Of a stretch of DNA of 64,000 bases, positions 47,839 to 60,932 are shown piece after piece (position 1 is the stretch's first letter; every line of letters begins with the position of its first letter). The notes beneath the pieces were generated by a model. The model was not told the DNA's origin, ran no database searches, and saw only the letters and a program-made list of their open reading frames with translations. Source of the stretch: DATATJ01 sp963789075 (GTDB lineage Bacteria > Acidobacteriota > Vicinamibacteria > Vicinamibacterales > CAVVIG01); assembly GCA_963789075.1 (NCBI GenBank), contig CAWBJQ010000008.1, forward strand, positions 80,456 to 144,455. Direction: 5' to 3'. The translations under genes were made by a program, and so were the position numbers.

Positions 47839-47920
47839 TGCTTGGGATGCAGATCCGTTGTGACCATCGCTTGTGAAGTGTCCTTTGTCTCCTCCGTGTC
47901 CTCTGTGGTGAAAGGCTTTT
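47786..47920. repeat. ACACGGAGG palindrome between the CBS gene and era
   Basis: ctctccaccacggaggacgcg and cggaggacacgg pair with tcctccgtgtcctctgtggtg at 47890-47910. The left arm is translated as the end of the CBS protein, so the element has replaced its original 3' end. Confidence 0.8.
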
Positions 47921-47930
47921 TCGAACTCCC

Positions 47931-48831
47931 ATGAAATCCGGATTCGTCTCGCTCATCGGACGGCCCAATGCCGGCAAGTCGACGCTGCTGAACCGGCTCG
48001 TCGGCACCAAGATCGCCATCGTGTCCGACAAGCCGCAGACGACCCGGACGCGGATTCTGGGCGTGAAGAATTACCCGGACGCGCAGGTCGTGTATCTCGA
48101 CACGCCTGGTATTCACCGGCCGCTGCATCGCATGAACGTGCGGATGGTGGACGCCGCCAAGGACACGATCGGTGAAGTCGACGTGCTTGGGCTCGTGGTC
48201 GACGTGACCGAACGGTCCGGAAAGGGCGATCAGTATGTGTTCGAGCTGATCAAGACGGCGACAGCGCCGGTGTTTCTGATTCTGAACAAGATCGACGTGA
48301 TCAAGAAGACGCGCCTGCTGCCGATCATGGATGCGTATCACCAGAGCGGCGACGTTCGCAGAAATTGTCCCGGTGTCCGCCGAGACGGGCGACAACGTCG
48401 AGCGCCTCGAGCGGCTGATCATCGATCGCCTGCCGGAGGGCGAGCGACTCTACCCGGAGGACTACCTCACCGACCAGCCCGAGCGATTTCTCGCGTCGGA
48501 GATCGTCCGCGAGAAGCTGCTGCAGTTCACCCACGCTGAGCTGCCGTTCTCGAGCGGCGTCGTCATCGACAAGTTCGAGGAGCCCGGACCGGACACGAAG
48601 AATCTGATGCGGCTCTACTGTACGATCGTGGTCGACCGCGAGTCGCACAAGCCGATTGTCGTCGGTAAAGGCGGCGAGATGATCAAGAAGATCGGGACCG
48701 CCGCGCGGCTGGAGCTGGAGAAGTTCTTCGGCACGCGCGTCTTTCTGGATCTGCACGTGCGAGTGAAGACCGAATGGCGCGAGGACGACCGGGCGCTGAG
48801 CGACATGGGCCTCGGCCCGAAAGACGAGTAG
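47931..48831 (+). CDS. era: GTPase Era (frame broken)
   Basis: Era is an essential GTPase that binds 16S rRNA during 30S assembly. The restored protein has 299 residues. G1 GRPNAGKST, G2 TTRTR, G3 DTPG, G4 NKID and G5 SAETGDN are present, and the KH domain carries VGKGGEMIKKIGTAAR. One extra base near 48354 (before FAEIVPVSA) breaks the frame. Gene order corC-era-recO-glyQS is common in bacteria. Confidence 0.95.
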
Positions 48832-48870
48832 TGATAAGCAGAGCTATAGTACAGTTAGAGCCCGCCTTGA

Positions 48871-49512
48871 ATGCCGCTGTACACCACCGACGCATTGATT
48901 CTCCGGACGTACAAGCTCGGTGAGTCGGACCGCATCGTCGTGTTCCTGACCCGCGATCGCGGGAAGAAACGCGGTGTGGCGAAGAACGCGCGACAGAGCC
49001 GACGGCGATTCGGCGCCGGCCTCGAGCCGCTGACGTGCGGGCGCGTCGGGTACTTGGAGCGGGAGCGGCGCGACCTCGTGCTGCTGCACTACGTCGAGGT
49101 CACGCGGTCGCCGCTGTCGGCCGTGGACGGCGGGGCGCTCGGCTACGTGAGTTATTTCGCCGAGCTGATCGACGAATGGGCGCAGGAAGCGGATCCGAAC
49201 GAGACGCTGTACCGGCTCGGGGCGTCGATGGTCGACGCAATCGCAGCCGGCGTGCCGATCGAGCCGCTGGCACGCTATTTTGAGCACTGGCTGCTGCGGC
49301 TGCAGGGCGTCTACGAGGTGGACGATCGGCTCTCAGACGAGGCGCGATCGTTTCTCGCCGCGGCGCGGACGTGCAGTCCGTTCCGGCTGGGCGAGGTGGC
49401 CGTGTCTGCACGGACGCTACGCGAGCTCGAGACGACGCATCGCGCGCTGATCGCGATGCACCTGGAGAAGGACTTGAAATCTGCGCGGGTGCTCAGAGAG
49501 ATGCGCCGATGA
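48871..49512 (+). CDS. recO: DNA repair protein RecO
   Basis: RecO loads RecA with RecR in gap repair. The 213-residue frame is intact. The start MPLYTTDALILRTYKLGESD and VVFLTRDRGKKRGVAKNAR form the N-terminal OB fold, followed by YFAELIDEWAQEADPNETLY and FEHWLLRLQGVYEVDD. The zinc cysteines found in some RecO proteins are absent. TATAGT lies 20 bp before the ATG. The stop overlaps the glyQ start in an ATGA junction. Confidence 0.92.
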   Translation: MPLYTTDALILRTYKLGESDRIVVFLTRDRGKKRGVAKNARQSRRRFGAGLEPLTCGRVGYLERERRDLVLLHYVEVTRSPLSAVDGGALGYVSYFAELIDEWAQEADPNETLYRLGASMVDAIAAGVPIEPLARYFEHWLLRLQGVYEVDDRLSDEARSFLAAARTCSPFRLGEVAVSARTLRELETTHRALIAMHLEKDLKSARVLREMRR

Positions 49513-50436
49513 CATTCCAAGGTCTGATTCTGAAGCTCTCGGAGTTCTGGGCGTCGCGCGGGTGCGCGCTGCAGCAGCCGCTCGACGTCGAGGTCGGCGC
49601 CGGCACCATGCATCCCGAGACGTTCCTGCGCGTGCTCGGTCCGGCGCATTGGAGTGTCGCCTACGTGCAGCCGTCGCGCCGCCCGGCCGATGGACGCTTC
49701 GGCGAAAACCCGAATCGCCTGTTCAAGCACCATCAGTTTCAGGTGCTGTTGAAGCCGGCTCCGGACGATGTGCAGCGGCTGTATCTCGACAGTCTGGAAT
49801 TTTGCGGCATCAATCCTCGACAGCACGACATCCGGTTCGAGGAGGACAACTGGGAATCGCCGACGCTCGGCGCCTGGGGCATCGGCTGGCAGGTGATGTT
49901 CGACGGCCAGGAGATTTCGCAGTTCACGTACTTTCAGCAGGCCGGCGGCATCGAGCTGTCGCCGATTGCCGCAGAGTTGACCTACGGCCTCGAGCGCATC
50001 GCGCAGGTCGCTCCAGCGCGTGGACAGCATCTACGATCTCGAGTGGGCGCCCGGCGTTAAATACGGCGAGATTCGATTGCGCGAGGAGATCGAGCAGTCG
50101 AAATACGCCTTCGGCCAGGTCGATCTGCCCGCCGGGCGCGTTCGGTGCGTTCCATCGGGAGATGTTCGATCGCTACTACACGCTTTGCCGAAGCGTTGCT
50201 GCGCTCGGGGTTGATCTGGCCCGCGCTCGAGCACTGTTTGAAGTGCTCGCATCTGTTCAACATCCTCGACTCGAGCAACAGCATCGGCGTGACCGAGCGC
50301 ACCGCCTACATTCTTCGCGTGCGTCAGCTCGCGGTCGCGCATCGCGCGCGCCTACGTAGAAGTCGATGCGACTCGCGCCGCTTTCGGCGAGGCCGTCACC
50401 GCGTCCGCAGGCGACGTCGGAAAGGCCTCTTACTGA
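49509..50436 (+). CDS. glyQ: Glycine--tRNA ligase alpha subunit (frame broken)
   Basis: GlyQ is the catalytic half of the tetrameric bacterial glycyl-tRNA synthetase. Restored length is 307 residues. Present are MTFQGLILKLSEFWASRGC, MHPETFLRVLGPAHWSVAYVQP, RPADGRFGENPNRLFKHHQF, EEDNWESPTLGAWGIGWQVM, QEISQFTYFQQAGG and CLKCSHLFNILDSSNSIGVTE. Four extra bases (near 50012, 50138, 50192 and 50350) break the second half. It overlaps glyS (TGATG). Confidence 0.94.
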
Positions 50437-52676
50437 TGGATCGCGAGCTGCTGTTGGAAATCGGATGCGAGGAACTGCCGGCCAGCTGGCTGCCGGCGTT
50501 GACGAACCAGACCGGCGACGTCCTCGTTGCGCAGCTTCGCGCCCATCGTCTCGTGCCGGAGAGCCCGGCGGAGACGTTCAGCACGCCGCGCCGTCTCACC
50601 GTGCGCATCGTCGCGCGTGCCGGAGCGGCAGACCGATCTCGAAGAGCTGGTGAACGGCCCGCCTGTGTCGGCCGCGTTCGGGGCCGACGGCACGCCGACG
50701 CGGGCCGCGAGCGGTTTCGCCGACAAGCAGGGCGTGGAGGTGTCCGCGCTCGAGCGGGTGAAGACGCCGAAGGGGGAATATCTCGCCTTTCGCAATCGTC
50801 AGCGCGGCAGGACGGCCGTCGATGTGTTGCCCGATGTGCTCGGCGCGACGCTGCGGGGCCTGTCGTTTCCGAAGTTGATGCGTTGGGACGCGACGCTGGA
50901 GGACGGCCGCGGCGACCTGTTGTTCGGCCGGCCGATCCGATGGATCTTGTATCTGTTCGGCGGCCGCGTCGTGCCGTTCACGATCACGCGGAGTGCGGCG
51001 GCGCAGACCAGCCAGGTCCAGGACGTCGTCACCGGCGCGGTCACCTACGGCCACCGCTTTCTCACGACGAGCGGCCGCGCCGGCCGCGCGATCAAAGTGC
51101 GGTCGTTCGACGAGTACCGTGCGCGGCTGCTCGAGAACTTCGTCGTGCTCGAGCGCGGGGAGCGCCACGACAAGATCGCGCGCGAGCTCGACGCGAAAGC
51201 CCAGCGGCTGCAGGGACGCGTCAGCCACACCGTGCGCGACCGAGTCAGATCTGCTGCAGGAAGTGCCCGATCTCGTGGAATACCCGTCGGTCGTCGGCGG
51301 CACGTTCGGACTCGAATTTCTCGACCTTCCCGAGGAAGTGCTGACGACGACGCTGATTCATCATCAGCACTATTTTCCGGTCGAGGCCGAGGACGGCAGC
51401 CTGAAGAACGCCTTCCTGGCGGTGATCAACACCGAGCCCGACAACGAACGCACGATCGCCCGCAACGCGGAGCGGGTAGTGACCGCGCGGCTGCGCGACG
51501 CGCGGTTTTTTTGGGAAGCAGACCGCAAGGCTCCGCTCGAAACGCGGATCGAGCGATTGTCCACGCTGCTGTTTCACAAGAAGCTCGGCTCGTACCGGCA
51601 GAAGGCGGAGCGGATCGAGCGCCTGGCCGGATGGATCGCCCGGGAAGCGTTCGGCGCATCCGAGGCCGTCGCGGCGCACGCCGCCAAAGCCGCGCGGCTG
51701 GCGAAAGCGGATCTGACGACCGACATGGTTCGCGAGCTGACCGAGCTGCAGGGCGTGATGGGGGGCATCTACGCGCGGCACGAGGGGCTGCCCGACGAGG
51801 TGTGGAAGGCGATCTACTTTCACTACCTGCCGGTCGGTGTCGAGGCCGACGCGCCACCGAGTCATGCACAGCTCGGCAAGGCGCGTGTCACCTGGGCGGC
51901 CGTCTCGCTGGCGGACAAGCTGGATACGATCGCCGGTCTGATATTCAAGGCCAACGAACAGCCCACTGGATCGCGGGATCCCTACGGCCTGCGACGCGCG
52001 GCCCATGGGGTCATGCGCATTCTTGTCGACCTCCGCCCGCTGTGCGGCGTGGTCGAACGCCCGCTGCTGCGGCCGCTGTTCGAGAAGGCCTGCGAATATC
52101 TCGAAGTGCAAATGCCCTCGGAGCAGGCGGCGAACCCGTTCCGCATTTTCCTGATGGAGCGGCTCCGGCATCTCATGCAGGCGCGAGGCCTCGGCTACGA
52201 GGAGATTCAAGTCGTCACCGGTGATGTCGCTCGGATTGAGGACGTCAACGTCGCAGGGCTATTCGACCTGGCGAGTGAATGGAGACGGATCGTGGGCACG
52301 GCGGTGTTTGCATCGGCGGCGGAAGCGCACAAACGGGCCACGAAGATCCTCGAGCGAGAGTGGGACAGTGTCGACGCCTGGATGCCGCGAGACCGGCAGG
52401 AGCGCGTGCTGCAAGAGCCGGCGGAAACGGCGTTGCGAAGCGCACTCGATCGCGTGGCCGCGGACATCCAGTCGGCCTTGCACTCAGGCGACTCGCGGAG
52501 AGCGATAGAAGCGATGGCATCCATCCAACCCCACATCGCGCAGTTCTTCGACGCAGGTACGCGTCGTGGTTCCAGAGCAGAACCTGAAGATTGCCAGGCT
52601 CTCGCTTCTCCACGATTTCAAGAACGCGGTCTCACCCCTGGGCGATCCGTCGGCGTTCGCACAGCAGTCCGGCTGA
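50436..52676 (+). CDS. glyS: Glycine--tRNA ligase beta subunit (frame broken)
   Basis: GlyS binds tRNA for the GlyQ catalytic subunit. The restored protein is about 745 residues. It starts LLLEIGCEELPASWLP, with SFPKLMRWDATLEDGRGDL, FGRPIRWILYLF, FLDLPEEVLTTTLIHHQHYF, AARLAKADLTTDMVRELTELQG, SLADKLDTIAGLI and DPYGLRRAAHG. Extra bases near 50625, 51240 and 52555 break the frame; the end restored by removing the last is VVVPEQNLKIARLSLLHDF and a TGA at 52674. Confidence 0.94.
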
Positions 52677-52782
52677 AGCCGGCGCAGCACATCGTCCGAC
52701 GCAAGTGCATACGCAACCGGGTACATCGCAACGAGCGGTATCATCACCGAATTCACGAATCGACGAACGGAGTCATACATCG

Positions 52783-55635
<2,853 letters not shown>

Positions 55636-55656
55636 GGGAGAGTCCCAGATCCCGAG

Positions 55657-55692
55657 CCGCGTAGCGCGAAGGCTTTAGCCGAGCGTCCACCC
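55657..55692. repeat. GCGAAGGCTTTAGCCGAGCG repeat before mutL
   Basis: gcgtagcgcgaaggctttag and ccgagcgtccaccc lie just before the mutL ATG; the same AAGGCTTTAGCC word is found inverted after thiE (2794-2812). No ribosome-binding site is left before ATG 55693. Confidence 0.55.
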
Positions 55693-57509
55693 ATGGGCAA
55701 GATCACCGCCTCCCCGCCGACCTCGCGAACCAGATCGCGGCCGGCGAGGTCGTCGAGCGTCCGGCCTCTGTCGTCAAGGAGCTGGTCGAGAACGCGATCG
55801 ACGCCGGCGCCCGGCGTCTCGCGATCCACGTCGAGCTCGGCGGCAAGAAACAGGTGCGCGTCGAGGACGACGGCGAAGGGATGGTGCCGGAGGACGCGCG
55901 GCTGGCGATCGAGCGGCACGCGACCAGCAAGATCCGCCGCTCCGACGATCTGGCGGCCATCCTCACGCTCGGTTTTCGCGGCGAAGCGCTGCCGTCGATC
56001 GCGTCGGTGTCGCACTTCGTGCTGCGGACGCGCGCGCGCGGGCAGCAGAGCGGCACGGAGATTCGCGTGAACGGCGGCGCGGTGGCCTCGACCGTCGAGG
56101 TCGGCGCGCCCGAGGGCACCACCGTCGAGGTGAGCGACCTCTTCTACAACCTGCCGGCGCGGCGCAAGTTTCTGAAGTCGGACGGCGCCGAATCGACGCA
56201 GGTCTCGCGGATCGTCACGCAGCTGGCGCTGGCGCATCCGGAGATCGGCTTCACGCTGACGAGCGCCGCGCGGACGGTGATTCAGTGTCCGCCGGCGGTG
56301 TCGCTGCGCGATCGTTTGTATCAGCTCTACGGCGAGCGCGGCGACTTGATCGAAGTGGGCAAGGAAGCCGGCGGTCTGCGGCTGTCCGGCTACATCGCGG
56401 CGCTGGCGGAGCAGGGGCCGACGCGCGGCCCGCAGAACGTGTTCATCAACCGCCGAATCGTGAAGGACCGGACGATCGCGCACGCGATCATCGACGCGTA
56501 CAGCCAGGCGTCGATCAAGGAGCGCAGTCCCGGAGGTGCATCTGTTCATCGAGATGCCGCCCGACGCGCTCGACGTGAACGTGCACCCGACCAAGGCCGA
56601 AGTGCGGTTTCGCGAGCAGTCGCTCGTGCACGAAGTCGTGCGGCGGGCGCTGATGGACGCGCTCGGCCAGGGCGGCGTGCCGCAGCTGCAGCTGCGGCCC
56701 GAGCACGCGTCGGTCGGGCCGGTCGCCGCGGCGATCCCCGGCGTCCTCGGCGGCGGGATGTTTCCGAATCGGTGGGTGCCGGGCGCGAGCTCCGCGTGGA
56801 ACGCCGATCGAGCGATTCCGACGGCAGACGGCAATTGGGCACCGAGCACTTCAGCACCTGGCACGCTCAGCACCCAGCACCTGCGATGCACGCAAGCGCC
56901 CTCCGGCACCGCCGCGACAGACTCCGCCATCCGGCCGATGATTCCGCTCGGCCAGTTTCGCGACACCTTCATCATCGCGGTGGACGATGAGGGCATCGCG
57001 ATCATCGATCAGCACGTGGCGCACGAGCGCGTGCTGTTCGAGCGCGTGATGGAGCGGCTGACGACCGGCCGCCTCGAGTCGCAGCGGCTGCTCGTGCCGA
57101 TGTTGATGGACGTCTCGCGCCGGCGCTCGCAGACGCTGCTGAACCGGGCGGCGGAGCTCGAGTCGTCTCGGCTTCGAGATCGAGCGCTTCGGCGACGCGA
57201 CGATCAAAGTGACCGCGGTGCCGGCGCTGCTGAAGACCGAAGACAGCGCGAAGGCGCTGCTCGCGCTCGCGGAGGATCTCGAAGGGCTCGACCGCGGCGC
57301 GCAGGTGCAGGACGCGCTCCAACGGATCGCGGCGACGACCGCGTGCCACGCGGCGGTCAAGGCGAACTACCCGCTGACGCTACGAGAAGATGACGCACAT
57401 TCTCGACGAGCTGCGCGCGACGGCGTACTCGACCGTGTGTCCGCACGGCCGTCCCGTGATGCTGCGGCTCACGCGGCGCGAGATCGAGAAGAACTTCGAT
57501 CGGATCTAA
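55693..57509 (+). CDS. mutL: DNA mismatch repair protein MutL (frame broken; repeat in linker)
   Basis: MutL links mismatch recognition to strand removal. The restored protein is 604 residues. The GHKL ATPase motifs are ENAIDAGAR, DDGEGM, RHATSKI and LGFRGEALPSIASV; the transducer domain and C-terminal dimerisation domain (QFRDTFIIAVDDEGIAIIDQH; VKANYPLT; CPHGRPVMLRL) follow. A C deleted from CCC near 55710 and extra bases near 56530, 57166 and 57381 break the frame. The linker (about 56837-56883) contains GCACC-repeat sequence read as APSTSAPGTLSTQHL. The endonuclease motif was not found. Confidence 0.93.
56837..56883. repeat. GCACC repeat inside the mutL linker
   Basis: gcaccgagcacttcagcacc followed by tggcacgctcagcacccagcacc: six AGCACC-like copies within the variable linker between the MutL domains, in frame and tolerated. 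Confidence 0.75.
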
Positions 57510-57510
57510 C

Positions 57511-57553
57511 GGGGACGGGTAGGGCTGGAGGGGCGGGAAGGGCTGGGAGGAAG
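57511..57553. repeat. GGGTAGGGCTGGAGGGGCGGG tract
   Basis: A purine-rich tract of GGG-containing words follows mutL and ends in gggagg, which doubles as the ribosome-binding site of the next small gene. Confidence 0.55.
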
Positions 57554-57555
57554 CG

Positions 57556-57732
57556 GTGGCGGCATTTCTTTTCTACCTGGGACGCGCGGCACAGCTGCTG
57601 GGGATGGTGATCTTGCTGGAGGACGTGCTCATCTACGCGGGCCCGATGGGGCCGAACCCACGCGTCTTCGCGGCCGGCGTCGCCGTGTTCATCGCCGGCT
57701 GGGCGCTGACGCGCACGATCGGGAAAGCCTGA
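57556..57732 (+). CDS. Small membrane protein of unknown function
   Basis: A GTG-started frame of 58 residues (VAAFLFYLGRAAQLLGMVIL first) has two hydrophobic helices, LGRAAQLLGMVILLEDVLIYA and VFAAGVAVFIAGWALTRTIG, joined by GPMGPNPR. A strong gggaggaa site lies 3-10 bp upstream. It is likely a real inner-membrane protein; similar short two-helix proteins are found after mutL or other repair genes but no family name is certain. Confidence 0.6.
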   Translation: MAAFLFYLGRAAQLLGMVILLEDVLIYAGPMGPNPRVFAAGVAVFIAGWALTRTIGKA

Positions 57733-57734
57733 GC

Positions 57735-57764
57735 TTGACAGCGGCCGAGTCTGCTTGCTAGAGT
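57735..57764 (+). promoter_or_regulatory. Sigma-70-like promoter for the trypsin-like protease gene
   Basis: TTGACA (57735-57740) and TAGAGT (57759-57764) are separated by 18 bp, the best -35/-10 pair in the window. It would give a leader of about 185 nt before ATG 57955; this leader contains aaggctccgcctt, a small hairpin. Confidence 0.6.
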
Positions 57765-57954
57765 ATTTTTGTTCGATCCTTCTGACAAATTGTTGCTAGC
57801 TCAGCGCTTTCCAAGCGAAAGGGCCATCTCGCGTCCGCCACGCGTGTCTGCGTGAACTGGATTGAGCGGGAGTGCAAAGCTGTAAGGCTCCGCCTTCGCT
57901 GCACATCATGTGCGCTGCGGCGGGACCGATTTAGCTGCCGAACTTGGAGTCCCA
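57765..57954. other. Leader region of the protease gene
   Basis: The stretch holds a caagctgtaaggctccgcctt-like hairpin word (around 57880-57900) and an atcatgtgcgctgcggcggg segment. No further gene, riboswitch class or tRNA was recognised. A cttggag ribosome site lies 4-10 bp before ATG 57955. Confidence 0.4.
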
Positions 57955-58906
57955 ATGATTCCTCGCCGTTTCGTCATCGCCGCCTCGCTGATTGCCACGG
58001 CGGCCTCCTTCTTCACCCTGGGCGTGCTTCACTCCCGCCGCTCGGAGCTCGCCTCGCGGGCCATCTACGACGCGCAGCTCAACGCCATCCGCGCGGAGGT
58101 CCGCACCGAGATCGGCGAAGGGCGCAAAATTCCGCCGGCCGTGCCTGCGGGCACCACTGGCAAAGTCGCGCGCCCCAAGGACGAAGCGCCCGATGCGCAC
58201 GACCGTCGCCGCGCGAGCGCACATGGTCAGCGACATCAAGGAGCAGCTCCAGAGCGAGATGGGTCTGCTGCCCGTGCACCTGCTGCGCGAGCGGCGCTCG
58301 AGCTTCGTCGAGCTGTATTCGTACGACAGCCTCGGCAAGACCAACTACGGGACGGCCGGTTATCTCGGTCATGGCTACTTCGTCACGGTCAAGCACGCCG
58401 TCGTCGCGCTGCGAGACGACGATGATCGCACGACGCCCGTGCGCAAGATCAACGCGATCAAGATCGTGTACCACGGCAAGGAGATCCCCGCGAAGCTGGT
58501 GGACGTCGGCGATGCGGATGTCGAAGTGCACAGCGGCGACTGGGCGATCATCAAGACCCGCGATCTCGACCTGCCGGCCCTGCACGTGGACACCGCCTTC
58601 TCGTACGATTTCGCCGATCCGATCTTCCGCCTCGGCAACGACTACTCGAAGGGCATCATCCTCTCCACTGGCTACGTCGGCCAGCGCACCGCCAACGGCC
58701 TCGTGACCTGCCTCACCGACGGCCACCCGGGCGTCTCGGGCGGCGGCGTGCTCGACCAGCAAGGCGATCTCGTGGGGATTCCGATCGGACGGATGCAGGG
58801 CGACTACCGCTTCTCGTTCATCCTGCCGATCCGAGCCGAGATGCTGCGCAAGGTGCCGAGCTTCGAGGTGTCGGAGCCGCACGTGGTTGTCGCCGAGGCC
58901 CAATAG
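57955..58906 (+). CDS. Exported trypsin-like serine protease (frame broken)
   Basis: The restored protein has 316 residues with an N-terminal membrane/signal segment (RFVIAASLIATAASFFTLGV). The chymotrypsin-fold triad is visible: histidine in FVTVKHAVVAL, aspartate in SGDWAIIKT and serine in GHPGVSGGGVLD. This resembles HtrA-like trypsin-2 domains; no PDZ domain follows. One extra base near 58189 (before MRTTVAARAHM) shifts the frame. It has its own promoter. Targets are unknown. Confidence 0.8.
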
Positions 58907-58919
58907 CACTCACCACCGA

Positions 58920-60806
58920 ATGAGACGCACGCTCGCCGGTCTGCTCATCGCCGCGGCATGCGCGGCGACGCCGACCGTCGCGCAGTCGCGTCATTCTTCC
59001 GCAGCGCCAGCGCTCCCCGATTTCGATGTGATGGAGAAATCCATCGCCGATCTGCAGGCGGCGTTGGAGGCGGGCACCGTCACGTCCCACGCCCTCGTCG
59101 TACTCTACCAGGCGCGGATTCGCGCGTACGATCACGACGGCCCGCGGCTGAACGCGATGATCGCGCTCAATCCTCTGGCGCTCGACGCGGCCGACGCGCT
59201 GGACCGCGAGCGCCGCGCCGGCCATGTGCGCGGGCCGCTGCACGGCGTGCCGATCGTCATCAAGGACAATTACGAGACCGCGGACATGCCGACGACCGGC
59301 GGCTCCCTCGCCCTTGCCGGGTTCCGCACGGGCCGGGACGCGTTCATGGTGCGGCGGCTGCGCGAAGCGGGCGCCGTGATTGTCGGCAAGACGAACCTGC
59401 ACGAACTGGCGGCGGGGATTACGTCCGTCAGCTCGCTCGGCGGACAGACCCGTAACCCCTACGATCCTTCACGCAATCCAGGCGGATCCAGCGGCGGAAC
59501 GGGGGCGGCCGTCGCCGCGAATTTTGCCGCGGCCGGCATGGGCAGCGACACGTGCGGATCGATTCGCATCCCCTCGGCAAACAATAATCTGGTCGGCCTC
59601 CGCGGCACGCTCGGCCTCTCGAGCCGCTTCGGCATCATTCCGCTTTCGCACACGCAGGACATCGGCGGGCCGCTGGCGCGATCGGTCGCCGACCTCGCGC
59701 TGATGCTCGACGCGACAGTGGGTCCCGACGCAGCCGACGCGACGACGGCTGCCAGCGACGGGCACATTCCACCGTCCTACCGCGCGGCGCTGCGCGCAGA
59801 CGCGCTCAAGGGCGCGCGTATCGGCGTGCTGAAGATCCTCTTCGGGACGGAGCCGGAAGACGAGGAAGCCGGCGGCATCGTGCGCGCGGCCCTCGGCGCC
59901 ATGCAGAAGCAAGGTGCTGAGCTCGTGGACGTGAACATTCCAGGGCTGGAGGATCTGCTGAACGGGTCGGCCGTCATCGACGCGGAGTTCAAGTTCGATC
60001 TGATGGACTATCTCGGTCAGTTCTCCAGCGCGCCCGTGCACTCGCTTGGCGACATCATCGATCGCGGGCTGTATCACGCCGAGCTCGAATCGACGTTCAA
60101 GCGCCGCAACGCCGACGAGGCGCGTGAAACGGACGCCTATCGCCGCGCTCTGGTGCGGCGCACGGTCGTGCGCGATCTCGTCCTCGGCGAGATGAAGGAA
60201 CAGCGCGTCGACGTCCTGGCGTATCCCGTTCTGCGCCGGCGGCCCGCGTCGATCGGGGAGCCGCAGCGCGGGTCGAACTGCCAGCTGAGTCCGAGCTCCG
60301 GCCTTCCGGCGATCAGCGTACCGGCCGGGTTCACGGAGGATGGCCTGCCGATTGGCGTCGAGTTGCTCGGCGCCGGCTGGAGCGAACCGCAGCTGCTATC
60401 GCTCGCTTACGCGTACGAACAAGCCACGCATCCGAGGCGGCCGCCGCCGACGACGCCCGGACTCGTGGATGGCAAAGCGCCCGCCCCGCGGACGGCTGCC
60501 GGCGTGCTGACCCTGCACGGCGCGCCGGTCGACGCCCGCTTCACGCTGCTCGACGATGTCGTTCGCGGCACCCTGTCGTACACGTTCGTCCCGGCGCCAG
60601 GCTCGACGATCGTGTCGGCGACGATCCGACGCGGCGCAAAGGGGGCGGTGGTCGCCGTGCTTCTGACTCCATCGGAGACGTCGCTGACAGGGCAGACGCC
60701 AATCGGCGCCGCGGCGCAGGCGGCGTTTCGCGACGGAGACGCCATCGTCGCGCTGGCGACCGACCGCGGCGACATCCTGACCGCGCCGGTCAAGTTCGCG
60801 AGGTAA
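58920..60806 (+). CDS. Exported amidase-signature hydrolase
   Basis: The 628-residue frame is intact. A signal peptide (MRRTLAGLLIAAACAATPTVAQ) precedes an amidase-signature domain: lysine of the Ser-cisSer-Lys triad in GVPIVIKDNY, serines in NPGGSSGGTGAAVAANFAAAGMG-type region and GSDTCGSIRIPS. A C-terminal extension of about 110 residues after PRRPPPTTPG forms an extra beta-rich domain. Such enzymes hydrolyse amides or peptides in the periplasm. It starts 13 bp after the protease gene, so they may share a transcript. Confidence 0.88.
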   Translation: MRRTLAGLLIAAACAATPTVAQSRHSSAAPALPDFDVMEKSIADLQAALEAGTVTSHALVVLYQARIRAYDHDGPRLNAMIALNPLALDAADALDRERRAGHVRGPLHGVPIVIKDNYETADMPTTGGSLALAGFRTGRDAFMVRRLREAGAVIVGKTNLHELAAGITSVSSLGGQTRNPYDPSRNPGGSSGGTGAAVAANFAAAGMGSDTCGSIRIPSANNNLVGLRGTLGLSSRFGIIPLSHTQDIGGPLARSVADLALMLDATVGPDAADATTAASDGHIPPSYRAALRADALKGARIGVLKILFGTEPEDEEAGGIVRAALGAMQKQGAELVDVNIPGLEDLLNGSAVIDAEFKFDLMDYLGQFSSAPVHSLGDIIDRGLYHAELESTFKRRNADEARETDAYRRALVRRTVVRDLVLGEMKEQRVDVLAYPVLRRRPASIGEPQRGSNCQLSPSSGLPAISVPAGFTEDGLPIGVELLGAGWSEPQLLSLAYAYEQATHPRRPPPTTPGLVDGKAPAPRTAAGVLTLHGAPVDARFTLLDDVVRGTLSYTFVPAPGSTIVSATIRRGAKGAVVAVLLTPSETSLTGQTPIGAAAQAAFRDGDAIVALATDRGDILTAPVKFAR

Positions 60807-60826
60807 GGGCGCGCCCGTGAGACGAC

Positions 60827-60848
60827 GGCGGGTCCAAAAGGACCCGCC
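60827..60848. terminator. GGCGGGTCC-AAAA-GGACCCGCC hairpin after the amidase gene
   Basis: A perfect 9-bp stem with an AAAA loop follows the amidase stop by 20 bp. There is no T-tract, so it may act as an mRNA-end stabiliser or a Rho-assisted stop. A gtaggccgggtctaccc word follows at 60871. Confidence 0.5.
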
Positions 60849-60921
60849 CCACGGCCTTCATTCATGTGTAGGCCGGGTCTACCCAAGAAGTCGTGGCGCA
60901 GGACTTGAGTCCTGCCGTGTT

Positions 60922-60927
60922 TATAAT
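60922..60927 (+). promoter_or_regulatory. TATAAT -10 element for the DUF885 gene
   Basis: TATAAT lies 5 bp before ATG 60933, another very short leader. A downstream start is possible, but the signal peptide begins at this ATG. Confidence 0.35.
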
Positions 60928-60932
60928 CCAGC

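Noticed and set aside
57765..57954. tRNA or riboswitch in the protease leader
   Set aside because: No cloverleaf, T-loop GTTCGA in proper context or known riboswitch core could be built; the gttcgatcc at 57771-57779 has no matching acceptor and anticodon arms.
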